Shown: positions 1-6,237 of the stretch, in pieces
Numbering within the stretch: position 1 is the stretch's first letter
Layout: the number at the start of each line of letters is the position of its first letter
DNA from: Microscillaceae bacterium
GTDB lineage: Bacteria > Bacteroidota > Bacteroidia > Cytophagales > Microscillaceae
Length of the DNA: 6,437 nucleotides
Direction: 5' to 3'
NCBI GenBank assembly: GCA_003483885.1
Contig: DMXI01000375.1
Coordinates: 1 to 6,437 of the forward strand
Made by a program: the position numbers and the translations under genes
The notes under the pieces: model-generated
Database searches by the model: none
What the model was told of the DNA's origin: nothing
What the model saw: only the letters and a program-made list of their open reading frames with translations

Positions 1-1207
1 CATCTATATTTCTAAAACTCACCCTACTAATCCCAATCACGTTTTTAAATACCGCATTGCTAGACGCATGTAAAGTTCTTTCGGTGGCAGTACTGTTGAT
101 AATTGCCGTGAGCAAACTTCCACTTGTACCAGTCTCTATTTTACCTACATTGTTTTGATCAGTAATATCAAATATCTGAGTGCCTGCCGCTGAATTGGCT
201 ATTTCTATATAAGATTTATTGCCAGTATTGGCTCTCAAGGTAAAGTCGTTGCTTGTTTGAGATTGCATGTCTACATTCTGCGGATAAACAAGTCTTACAT
301 AAGCCAGTGATACACTTCCCGAGGTTTCTTCTACCCTTACTACTACTTGGCCAGTACCCGAAATATCACTCAGTTCTATCTCTTGACTAAAAGTATGATT
401 AGCCTGAAAAAGGGTTTGAACTTCTTGTAACTGCCTTAAACTTCCAGCTGAATTCCCTACTGAAATCCTGGTTTTGTTTACCCTCACTGAAGAATTACCA
501 ATGTACCTGACTTCTAGTCGGGGTTTGACTCCACTACTACTATTGATATTTGCCACATTGAAGGTAAAATCTTGAGAACTTCCTGAAATCCCAGGGCCTA
601 CCCAGCCTTCGGCTATGTCAAACTCACTAATGTAAATGTCTAAGGTAGAACCTACTGGATATCGTCTTCCCAAGGCATAACGGCTATTAAAGACTTGTAA
701 CTCTTCTTTCCAATGATAGGCCTCGGCAGTGAGTCCTCCAGTATTGGTTTCATTCGTGACCGTCATTCTTTTGCCCAAGGTGCCATCCAGGGTCCAGGTA
801 AGAAAGTAGGCTGTGGTATCTGAATAGAGATTATAATATTTATTCACCAAAAAAGAAGGATCTTTGTACATCAAAGCATCTTGAGTACCATCGTTACCTT
901 CGCCATAAAACAGTACCTCATCTGAGCTGGCAAAAACTTCGGTACTGGTGCTATTGACCAAAATGGCTTGTTCTTGTCCTCGATGAAAAACCTGTAATTG
1001 TTTGGGTTTGATGGAAGCCACCGGAATACCAGCATTAATCAGATCGGCGTAACTAAGCTTATAAATCCCTTTTTGGGTAACTGGAATTTTGTAGTACTGT
1101 TGGTTGAATTTAATCCATTCATTGCCATAGGTTTGAGACTGGGCGACATGCGCCAATAAAACCAAACCTACATTCAACAAAATATATTTGAGGTTGATAA
1201 TTTTCAT
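1..1207 (-). CDS. porU2: PorU2-like type IX secretion sortase, N-terminal part (3' end outside window)
   Basis: An open frame of 402 codons starts at ATG 1207 and runs off the left edge without a stop. Residues 1-25 form a signal peptide: MKIINLK, a hydrophobic stretch, then AHVAQSQ. The mature part opens with a module seen in C25 (gingipain-type) T9SS peptidases: NEWIKFNQQYYKIPV, then KGIYKLSYADLINAGIP, then QLQVFHRGQEQAI and EVLFYGEGNDGTQD. It continues as beta-rich sequence to VSFRNID at the edge, where the catalytic C25 domain normally begins, so the Cys/His dyad cannot be checked. PorU-type enzymes sit at the outer surface and remove the C-terminal signal from T9SS cargo while attaching the cargo to lipopolysaccharide. 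I recognise the N-terminus as PorU2 rather than canonical PorU from memory of the family; a C25 cargo protease is the main alternative. The start lies 42 bases after the stop of the PorV-like gene, suggesting one operon. No Shine-Dalgarno is seen, only A/T-rich sequence. Confidence 0.8.
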   Translation of the reverse strand, partial: MKIINLKYILLNVGLVLLAHVAQSQTYGNEWIKFNQQYYKIPVTQKGIYKLSYADLINAGIPVASIKPKQLQVFHRGQEQAILVNSTSTEVFASSDEVLFYGEGNDGTQDALMYKDPSFLVNKYYNLYSDTTAYFLTWTLDGTLGKRMTVTNETNTGGLTAEAYHWKEELQVFNSRYALGRRYPVGSTLDIYISEFDIAEGWVGPGISGSSQDFTFNVANINSSSGVKPRLEVRYIGNSSVRVNKTRISVGNSAGSLRQLQEVQTLFQANHTFSQEIELSDISGTGQVVVRVEETSGSVSLAYVRLVYPQNVDMQSQTSNDFTLRANTGNKSYIEIANSAAGTQIFDITDQNNVGKIETGTSGSLLTAIINSTATERTLHASSNAVFKNVIGISRVSFRNID

Positions 1208-1249
1208 CTTAACAAAAATTAATAAACAAGTAGAACAAGCAAGAATCGT

Positions 1250-2377
1250 TTATTTATTGATCGCTATTTTCAAAGAAAAAACGTGTGAACTCAAAGCTTC
1301 TGACTGATTGGCAACATCGGTAAAGGCATAATCGATATTGAAGCGACTCACCCGAATACCCACTCCAAAAGTAGGTTGAAAGGAAGTAAAGGTACCTCCT
1401 TTTGCATTTTTGATTTGTTGGATATTGTGTACTCCTCCTCTTAGGAAAATTTTCTTTACATAATTGAGCTCAAGGCCCATACTTGGATCAATAGAAACTC
1501 TTTCCCCATTAATCGGTACATTTCTTCTACCGTCAAAGGTTGTGTTGAGGTCAAAAGAAACTAAGGCCCCAAATTTTTTCCGGATCGTAAATTCTTTAGC
1601 CGCACTTACAATTAAGCGAGGAATCGTTACTTCAATTGAGTTACGAGGAATATCGTTTCCAGTTTGAGCAAATACTTCTGCGACCAAAGCCGTATTGTGC
1701 GACCAAGCATTGAAAGTTCCTGTAATGTCTCTGGCCATTACTCCAAAGTGCCACCCGCTTTTTAAATCTAGTTTAGCCCCCGCATCTAATCCAAAACCCC
1801 ACGCATTGGCAAAGTTACCCACACTTCGATGAATAATCTTAAAGTTGGCACCCCATTTCAAGCCTGGAATAAGTGGTAAATGACGAGCATAAGAGATCAA
1901 AAACCCATAATCGGCTACTCCAAAAAAACGAATGTTGTCATAGTTTAACTGCCCGTCTGCATCGTACAAAAAACGCGTATCGGGAATATCATCGGCCCCA
2001 AGGCGAATGGCAGAAATAGCTAAATGACTGAGAGAATCGATGGGTGTAGCAAATCCTACATAATCATACTGAATAATTCCTCCAAAATATTCGGAGTGCA
2101 TCAAAGCCACATCATATTTGGTTTTGATATCTAACAAGCCTGCTGGATTCCAATATCCCGCAGTTACGTCCTGTACAATAGATACTTGAGTATTGGCCAT
2201 GCCCAAGGCTCTGGCACCCACCCCGATATTCATAAATTCATTACTAAATTTGGGCGCAGTGAACCCTCCTGCACTGGTACTACTGGTATTATTTGAGGAA
2301 CTGGTTTGACTATACGTTTTAGCAGAAATTATTAATACTATTGTAATCGTGAGAAATAATGAAATATTCTTTAACAT
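1250..2377 (-). CDS. porV2: PorV/PorQ-family outer-membrane protein, PorV2-like
   Basis: This 375-residue protein has a signal peptide at residues 1-24 (hydrophobic ISLFLTITIVLIISA, then KTYSQ) and a short Ser/Thr/Asn linker at 25-37. The family signature follows at about 43-83: KFSNEFMNIGVGARALGM, then DVTAGYWNPAGL. The rest (88-375) alternates short amphipathic strands with turns and ends in a strand-like VFSLKIAINK, as expected for an outer-membrane beta-barrel. The IGVGARALGM and YWNPAGL motifs mark the PorV/PorQ (UPF0164-like) family. PorV itself is a T9SS shuttle that takes cargo from the translocon to the PorU attachment complex. The sequence fits the PorV2 subgroup better than classic PorV or PorQ, by recalled motif similarity. 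Its position directly before a PorU2-like gene supports a role in surface-protein maturation. A terminator upstream separates it from cysS, so it should have its own promoter in 2378-2511. PorV2's own function is, to my knowledge, only inferred. Confidence 0.88.
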   Translation of the reverse strand: MLKNISLFLTITIVLIISAKTYSQTSSSNNTSSTSAGGFTAPKFSNEFMNIGVGARALGMANTQVSIVQDVTAGYWNPAGLLDIKTKYDVALMHSEYFGGIIQYDYVGFATPIDSLSHLAISAIRLGADDIPDTRFLYDADGQLNYDNIRFFGVADYGFLISYARHLPLIPGLKWGANFKIIHRSVGNFANAWGFGLDAGAKLDLKSGWHFGVMARDITGTFNAWSHNTALVAEVFAQTGNDIPRNSIEVTIPRLIVSAAKEFTIRKKFGALVSFDLNTTFDGRRNVPINGERVSIDPSMGLELNYVKKIFLRGGVHNIQQIKNAKGGTFTSFQPTFGVGIRVSRFNIDYAFTDVANQSEALSSHVFSLKIAINK

Positions 2378-2511
2378 CTTATCGGTTTATACTTTTAGTA
2401 GCAAAGAGGTAAGTGATTATCATTTAGATATATTCTTTGAGATGTAACGTAATAGTTTTTGAAATGATACAAGCAAAATTTGTCTTGTAATAATCGTTTG
2501 AAAAATTCCAT
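2378..2511 (-). other. Upstream/promoter region of the porV2-porU2 pair
   Basis: This A/T-rich stretch lies between the cysS terminator and the porV2-like start, so the promoter of the downstream pair must be here if the terminator is efficient. On the minus strand I looked for the Bacteroidota promoter form (TTTG near -33 and TAnnTTTG near -7). A TTTTG occurs at about 2474-2478, but I found no TAnnTTTG at the right spacing, so no promoter is called. No Shine-Dalgarno precedes the ATG, which is preceded by ACCGATAAG. Confidence 0.4.
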
Positions 2512-2539
2512 AAAAAAAGTCAGATACAATGATCTGACT
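2512..2539 (-). terminator. Rho-independent terminator of cysS
   Basis: On the minus strand AGTCAGAT (2539-2532) and ATCTGACT (2525-2518) form a perfect 8-bp stem with a 6-base loop, followed at once by a run of T (A7 on the plus strand, 2512-2518; the last base also closes the stem). It lies about 135 bases after the cysS stop and before the porV2-like gene, so it ends the cysS transcript. The plus-strand reading is followed only by CTCTTTC, so termination is mainly in the minus direction. Confidence 0.88.
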
Positions 2540-2577
2540 CTCTTTCACAATATTTTTCGAAGAAACTGGACGATGAA

Positions 2578-2650
2578 GGCAAAAGTTCCAATAAGTTATG
2601 TTAAAAGCTGGAATAATCGTGATTTACCAAATTGAAAGCAAGCTTTTGCC
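2578..2650 (-). repeat. Nested inverted repeat in the cysS 3' untranslated region
   Basis: GGCAAAAG at 2578-2585 is matched exactly by CTTTTGCC at 2643-2650. Inside the left arm's flank, TTCCA (2586-2590) is matched by TGGAA (2609-2613). The two pairings are compatible and would give a long, bulged hairpin in the cysS mRNA between the stop codon (2676) and the terminator. There is no T-run beside it, so it is not itself a terminator. It may be structure that protects the 3' end, or chance in A/T-rich sequence. Confidence 0.3.
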
Positions 2651-2675
2651 ACTTGATGTACACGATTCAATTCCC

Positions 2676-4385
2676 TTATTCCTCATATGCCCAATCTACG
2701 CCTGTTTTCATATCTTTGATAATCAGCCCACTGGCTTTAAAAGTGGCCCGAATCTGATCTACTTTGTCATAATCTTTGTTTTGCTTGGCATCTTTGTACA
2801 AATCCAGTAGCCCATGTACCAGCGCCTCTTGATTATCAGTCACTTCTTCTTTCAACCCAAATACATCTACCACAAATGTGATAAAGAATTGCTTCATTCG
2901 GTCAAAAGTATCTTTGGTAATGGTTGCAATGTCTTGCGGATTGGTATAAAAATGATTGATTTTCTTATTGATGTTAAAAATCTGCGCCAGCGCCTTAGCC
3001 GTATTCACGTCATCGTTCATGCTACGCAAGGTATTGTCACAAAAACCATTGATTTGACTATCCAACTTTTGATTAATAGTCCCTGAATTTGCTGGATATT
3101 CCATCAACTTCAATACCCGCAAACTATTCATCAGCTTCTTGTATGCCTTTTGGGCATCCAACAACGCTTTATTAGAAAAATCAATGGTACTGCGATAGTG
3201 AGCTTGCAAAATAAACAAGCGAATGGTCATCGGCGAATAAGGTTGGTTTAATACTGAATTATCTCCAGAAAATACATCCTCAATGGTGATGAAATTGACA
3301 AAAGTTTCGGCTTGCTCTCTAATCAACTCCACATAGGGTTTTACATCTTTACCCAATAGTTTCGCGGGGTCTTCGTCAAACACATCCACCTGAGGCTGTT
3401 TCAAGGCAACCACCTTAGCCAATAAATCTTCGGGTAATTCACTCGATTTTAGGTTAGATACCGCTCTATCATCCCACCTTAAGCGAGGCGATTTACTCAT
3501 TTTCACCCCATCTATCGTCAACATATTGTTGTGCATCCAGTATTTTGCTGGCGTGGTTCCATCATTGGCAGCCTTACATTGGGCGATTTCGCATTCATGG
3601 TGCGGAAACATCAAGTCCATTCCTCCGCCATGAATATCAAAATGCTCTCCCAAGTATTTAGTACTCATTACCGAGCACTCCAGGTGCCAACCAGGGAAAC
3701 CTTCTCCCCAGGGGGAGTTCCAGCGCATCAAATGTTCAGGAGAGGCCTTTTTCCAAAGGGCAAAATCTACCGAATGTTTCTTTTCATCCTGGCCTTCCAG
3801 GTTTTCGCGAGTATTGGCAAACAACTCATCAATTACTCGGCCCGAAAGCTCCCCGTAATTGTGAGATTCGTTGTATTTTTTTACATCAAAATATATAGAA
3901 CCATTGGATTCGTAGGCAAAACCCGCATCCAGGATTTTTTGTACCGCATCTATTTGCTCTACAATATGCCCAGTAGCCGTGGGGGCAATGCTGGGTCGTT
4001 GCACATTGAGCGCATCCATCAACTCCACATATTTATTGGTGTAGATATTTACAATTTCCATCGGTTCTAGCTGCTCTAGCTTCGCCTGTCGGGAAATACG
4101 GTCTTCACCATCGTTGGCACTTCCAGTAAGGTGTCCTACATCGGTAATGTTACGTACATAACGTACTTTATATTCTCTTATATGAGTCAAATAGCGGCTC
4201 AAGACATCAAAAAATACCGCAGGGCGGGCATTGCCAATGTGGGGATTGTTGTACACAGTAGGACCACAAACATACATGCCCACATTGGGGGGATTGATGG
4301 GTTCAAACACTTCCTTTTCATTGCTCAGCGTATTGTGAATTTTTAAAGGAGGAATAAATGCTTGTTTCTGGTTCTCTCTACTCAT
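2676..4385 (-). CDS. cysS: Cysteinyl-tRNA synthetase with an insertion after KMSKS
   Basis: This enzyme charges tRNA-Cys with cysteine, using ATP, in the cytoplasm. The class I motifs are clear: MYVCGPTVYN at 37-46, the HIGH-type motif as HIGN at 49-52, GFPGWHLECSVMS at 229-241, DIHGGGMDLMFPHHECEIAQ at 250-269 and KMSKS at 295-299. The zinc ligands known from E. coli CysRS correspond here to C40, C237, H262 and E266, and all are present. The helical C-terminal domain follows (AHYRSTIDFS at 395-404, through to DWAYEE). Bacteroidota CysRS proteins usually have about 490-500 residues and E. coli's has 461, while this one has 569. The excess is explained mostly by residues 300-363, which replace the two residues normally found between KMSKS and NFITI. 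The frame stays open and all catalytic residues remain, so the enzyme is probably active. ATG 4385 has no Shine-Dalgarno. The leader holds a palindrome pair and the transcript ends at the terminator near 2512. Confidence 0.97.
   Translation of the reverse strand: MSRENQKQAFIPPLKIHNTLSNEKEVFEPINPPNVGMYVCGPTVYNNPHIGNARPAVFFDVLSRYLTHIREYKVRYVRNITDVGHLTGSANDGEDRISRQAKLEQLEPMEIVNIYTNKYVELMDALNVQRPSIAPTATGHIVEQIDAVQKILDAGFAYESNGSIYFDVKKYNESHNYGELSGRVIDELFANTRENLEGQDEKKHSVDFALWKKASPEHLMRWNSPWGEGFPGWHLECSVMSTKYLGEHFDIHGGGMDLMFPHHECEIAQCKAANDGTTPAKYWMHNNMLTIDGVKMSKSPRLRWDDRAVSNLKSSELPEDLLAKVVALKQPQVDVFDEDPAKLLGKDVKPYVELIREQAETFVNFITIEDVFSGDNSVLNQPYSPMTIRLFILQAHYRSTIDFSNKALLDAQKAYKKLMNSLRVLKLMEYPANSGTINQKLDSQINGFCDNTLRSMNDDVNTAKALAQIFNINKKINHFYTNPQDIATITKDTFDRMKQFFITFVVDVFGLKEEVTDNQEALVHGLLDLYKDAKQNKDYDKVDQIRATFKASGLIIKDMKTGVDWAYEE
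3297..3488 (-). other. In-frame insertion segment in cysS, directly after the KMSKS codons
   Basis: These 64 codons (residues 300-363) begin PRLRWDDRAVSNL and end IREQAETFV. They sit where CysRS proteins normally have two residues (KMSKS-LG-NFxTI). The segment is rich in charged residues and looks helical, with LPEDLLAKVVALKQ and a second stretch around VELIREQAE joined by an acidic DVFDEDP. I see no intein motifs, no cysteines and no transposon-like ends. Base composition resembles the rest of cysS. I do not recognise the sequence as a known domain. Confidence 0.75.
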
Positions 4386-4424
4386 ACTTGTTGGTGTATT
4401 ATATTAAATTGATTTTTCCGAAAT

Positions 4425-4471
4425 AAACCTGTCAGGTTTGTAAGACAATGTAAAAGAAACTTGACAGGTTT
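4425..4471. repeat. Paired AAACCTG palindromes (REP-like or operator-like)
   Basis: The first unit, AAACCTGTCAGGTTT (4425-4439), is a perfect 7-bp palindrome around one central base. After 17 bases the second unit, AAACTTGACAGGTTT (4457-4471), is the same palindrome with one change. The two units are also inverted copies of each other (14 of 15 positions), so they can fold as one long hairpin. Their centres are 32 bp apart, about three helical turns. Similar AAACCTG/CAGGTTT palindromes recur between genes in many Bacteroidota genomes as I remember them, which favours a dispersed repeat. A regulator-binding site or transcript-end hairpin is the alternative. No transposase of the REP-associated type is in the window. 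Confidence 0.7.
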
Positions 4472-4522
4472 TACGCGCAAATTAGCAAAAAACCTGGGTT
4501 AATTGCCTCATTTTAAGGCCGA

Positions 4523-4530
4523 CAAATTTA
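4523..4530 (-). promoter_or_regulatory. Possible -7 promoter element for cysS
   Basis: On the minus strand TAAATTTG matches the Bacteroidota -7 consensus TAnnTTTG at every fixed position. No TTTG element is found at the expected -33 distance, so support is weak. If it is used, cysS would have a leader of roughly 130 bases containing the palindrome pair. Confidence 0.25.
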
Positions 4531-4587
4531 GAAATATTTGATGGGGTGGGTTGTTAATGAAAAGTTATGATATGCAATCAGGAAAAC

Positions 4588-6237
4588 TTAGAATATAACT
4601 TTGCAAGTTGGAAGGAGTTTTTTGATTTTTTTTAATCGTCGTTTAGAAATGCGATTATTTTTTAAATCTAATATTTTTATTTTTTTTAAAGTGTAAACAC
4701 TTTTCGGTAATGCAGTAAGACTATTATTCGACACATATAATCTTTCTAAGTTTTGTAACTTCCCAATATTTTTAGGCAAAGAAGTTAGAAAATTACTATT
4801 CAAGGTTATTTCTTGTAGTTTAAGTAAATTACAAATATTTTCTGGTAAAACTCTAAACCTATTATTGTTCAAAAAAAGTTCTTCAAGGTTTTTTAGCTTA
4901 TCAATACTTTTAGGTAATGCACGAAGTCTGTTATAACTAACAATTAAACTTTTTAAGTTTTGAAGCTTACTAATACTCTCGGGCAAAACCGTGATTTGAT
5001 TAGCACTAATGATTAAACTCTCCAAAGCTCGCATCTCATTTACTCTCTCTGGGAAAATTTTTAAGCCTTTATTATGCAAATTTAATCTAATAGTTTTTCT
5101 TTGAGAACCTTTATTGTTCCTTCTAAAAGTTCTCAACATCATATTAAAACTATCCTGTTCAGAAATTTTTCTTTTTAAGTCATTATTGAATATGTCTAGA
5201 TTTAATGCTTTTTGAACTAATTCTAACTTTTTCAAAGCATACCTACAAAACCTTGTCTTGTGTAAATATTGAGATTTCCTAAACAAAGAAATTGCCCCAC
5301 CAATATCTCCTATTTCTATTTTTATTCTTCCTTGATAATATTTTACATATGCCACTATTTTATTTTTTTTCTTAGTCTTTTTTTCTCCTACAATTTTGTT
5401 TAAAAATATTTCAAAGTCATTATCAGCTTCGTCATTAAAATTCAAATAATACTTTAACAACCCACTAATAAAATAAGATACGTACTCCGAGTGCTCGTCT
5501 ATTTCAAAGGCCAGGTTACTTGGCTCCTCTAATCTATGAGTAGCTTCCACCTTTTTGGCATTTACAATGTCAATTACACAAGAAAGGCTTTTATTTCCTT
5601 CTCCTGTACTTCGATTACCATATACCACCAAGCCTCTGTAATCACACATTTTAGCAGTCACTTGGCTCCTATCTTCCTCACTTGTTAAATATCTTTTTAC
5701 TAATGTTACTTTAGCCGAATATTTTTTACTTGAGATGCGATCTTTTACATCATTGACCAATCTAAAAGCGAAGGGTTGGTTGACTTGCGGCCCAAAGTGG
5801 GCAATGTCTACTCTCAGTTTTTCTGATTGGTTTTGGCATCCTTTGTCTTCTGTTTGAATTGTAGCAGAATCGAGAGTGTTAGAAGTATCATTCACTTGCG
5901 GGGATTTAATGCTTGCTTCTTGTGTTGCTTGCCTTTGTGAATTATTCGCTGATTGAGTGTTTTGGTTAGAAGTTGATTGAGTGCCCTGATAATCTTCTTT
6001 GTTCCAATTCAAAACAATGATTAAAGATACAATACTCACTACAGCTACCGCAGCAAAGCCAATAATGGCCTGCTTTACAGATACGCCTTTTATTTCTTGT
6101 TTCTCAATATAGTCTCTTCCTGCTTTTCGCTGATCACCCACTTTGTCTCGTCCTACCTTGTCATTGCCTACGCTATCCCCACTTCCGGTATGCTCCTGAC
6201 GATTATTAGGTGTATTGTCTTCTGGATAATTGCTCAT
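4588..6237 (-). CDS. Membrane-anchored LRR protein with pentad repeats, TolB-like and TPR-like regions
   Basis: The function of this 549-residue protein is unknown. In order: a polar N-terminus with G-D-x-V-type pentads at 20-45 (GDSVG, NDKVG, RDKVG, then RDYIE); one transmembrane helix at about 57-78; a Ser/Thr/Asn/Gln linker at 81-130; a mixed alpha/beta region at 140-228 (LRVDIAHFG, later YRGLVVYGN) reminiscent of a TolB-like N-terminal domain; a helical region at 252-345 with one TPR-like unit (VKYYQGRIKIEIGDIGGAIS); and six 23-residue LRRs at 385-522, capped by LLPTCKVIF. More positive charge before the helix suggests the N-terminus is in the cytoplasm and the LRRs are periplasmic, though the pentads resemble those in cytoplasmic conflict-type proteins. 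LRRs normally bind a protein partner. No NTPase, protease or nuclease motif is seen, so this may be a sensor or scaffold. GC content falls sharply near residue 260, as if the C-terminal half had a separate origin. ATG 6237 is the first start of the frame; no Shine-Dalgarno is visible. Confidence 0.88.
   Translation of the reverse strand: MSNYPEDNTPNNRQEHTGSGDSVGNDKVGRDKVGDQRKAGRDYIEKQEIKGVSVKQAIIGFAAVAVVSIVSLIIVLNWNKEDYQGTQSTSNQNTQSANNSQRQATQEASIKSPQVNDTSNTLDSATIQTEDKGCQNQSEKLRVDIAHFGPQVNQPFAFRLVNDVKDRISSKKYSAKVTLVKRYLTSEEDRSQVTAKMCDYRGLVVYGNRSTGEGNKSLSCVIDIVNAKKVEATHRLEEPSNLAFEIDEHSEYVSYFISGLLKYYLNFNDEADNDFEIFLNKIVGEKKTKKKNKIVAYVKYYQGRIKIEIGDIGGAISLFRKSQYLHKTRFCRYALKKLELVQKALNLDIFNNDLKRKISEQDSFNMMLRTFRRNNKGSQRKTIRLNLHNKGLKIFPERVNEMRALESLIISANQITVLPESISKLQNLKSLIVSYNRLRALPKSIDKLKNLEELFLNNNRFRVLPENICNLLKLQEITLNSNFLTSLPKNIGKLQNLERLYVSNNSLTALPKSVYTLKKIKILDLKNNRISKRRLKKIKKLLPTCKVIF
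4672..5085 (-). repeat. Six tandem 69-bp units encoding leucine-rich repeats
   Basis: Residues 385-522 divide exactly into six units of 23 residues with the pattern LxLxxNxLxxLPxxIxxLxNLxx, for example LIVSYNRLRALPKSI and LYVSNNSLTALPKSV. Unit starts are residues 385, 408, 431, 454, 477 and 500, and a half-repeat with a C-terminal cap follows (523-549). No unit is shorter or longer than 23. The first (LNLHNKGLKIFPERV) is the most diverged. The DNA copies differ a good deal, so the array does not look freshly expanded. Confidence 0.92.

Larger units (their letters stand above)
4386..4587. other. Spacer between the LRR gene and cysS
   Basis: About 200 bases separate the LRR stop from the cysS start. 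The spacer holds the palindrome pair (4425-4471) and a possible -7 promoter element (4523-4530). It also holds a weak GCCT/AGGC stem at 4505-4519, with no convincing T-run. No clear terminator for the LRR gene was found, so read-through into cysS is possible. No gene is supported here. Confidence 0.5.

Noticed and set aside
2598..3086. Short plus-strand open frames over the 3' end of cysS
   Set aside because: They mirror the CysRS coding sequence on the other strand and show no domain or start signal.
3297..3488. Intein or mobile intron inside cysS
   Set aside because: The segment is far too short, lacks Cys/Ser at the start and His-Asn at the end, and is in frame without splice-like ends.
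3531..4070. A 179-codon open frame on the plus strand opposite cysS
   Set aside because: It is fully antisense to strongly conserved CysRS sequence, has no recognisable motif, and is explained as a shadow frame.
4505..4519. Terminator for the LRR gene from a GCCT/AGGC stem
   Set aside because: The stem has only four pairs and the T-run is too distant; it is too weak to call.
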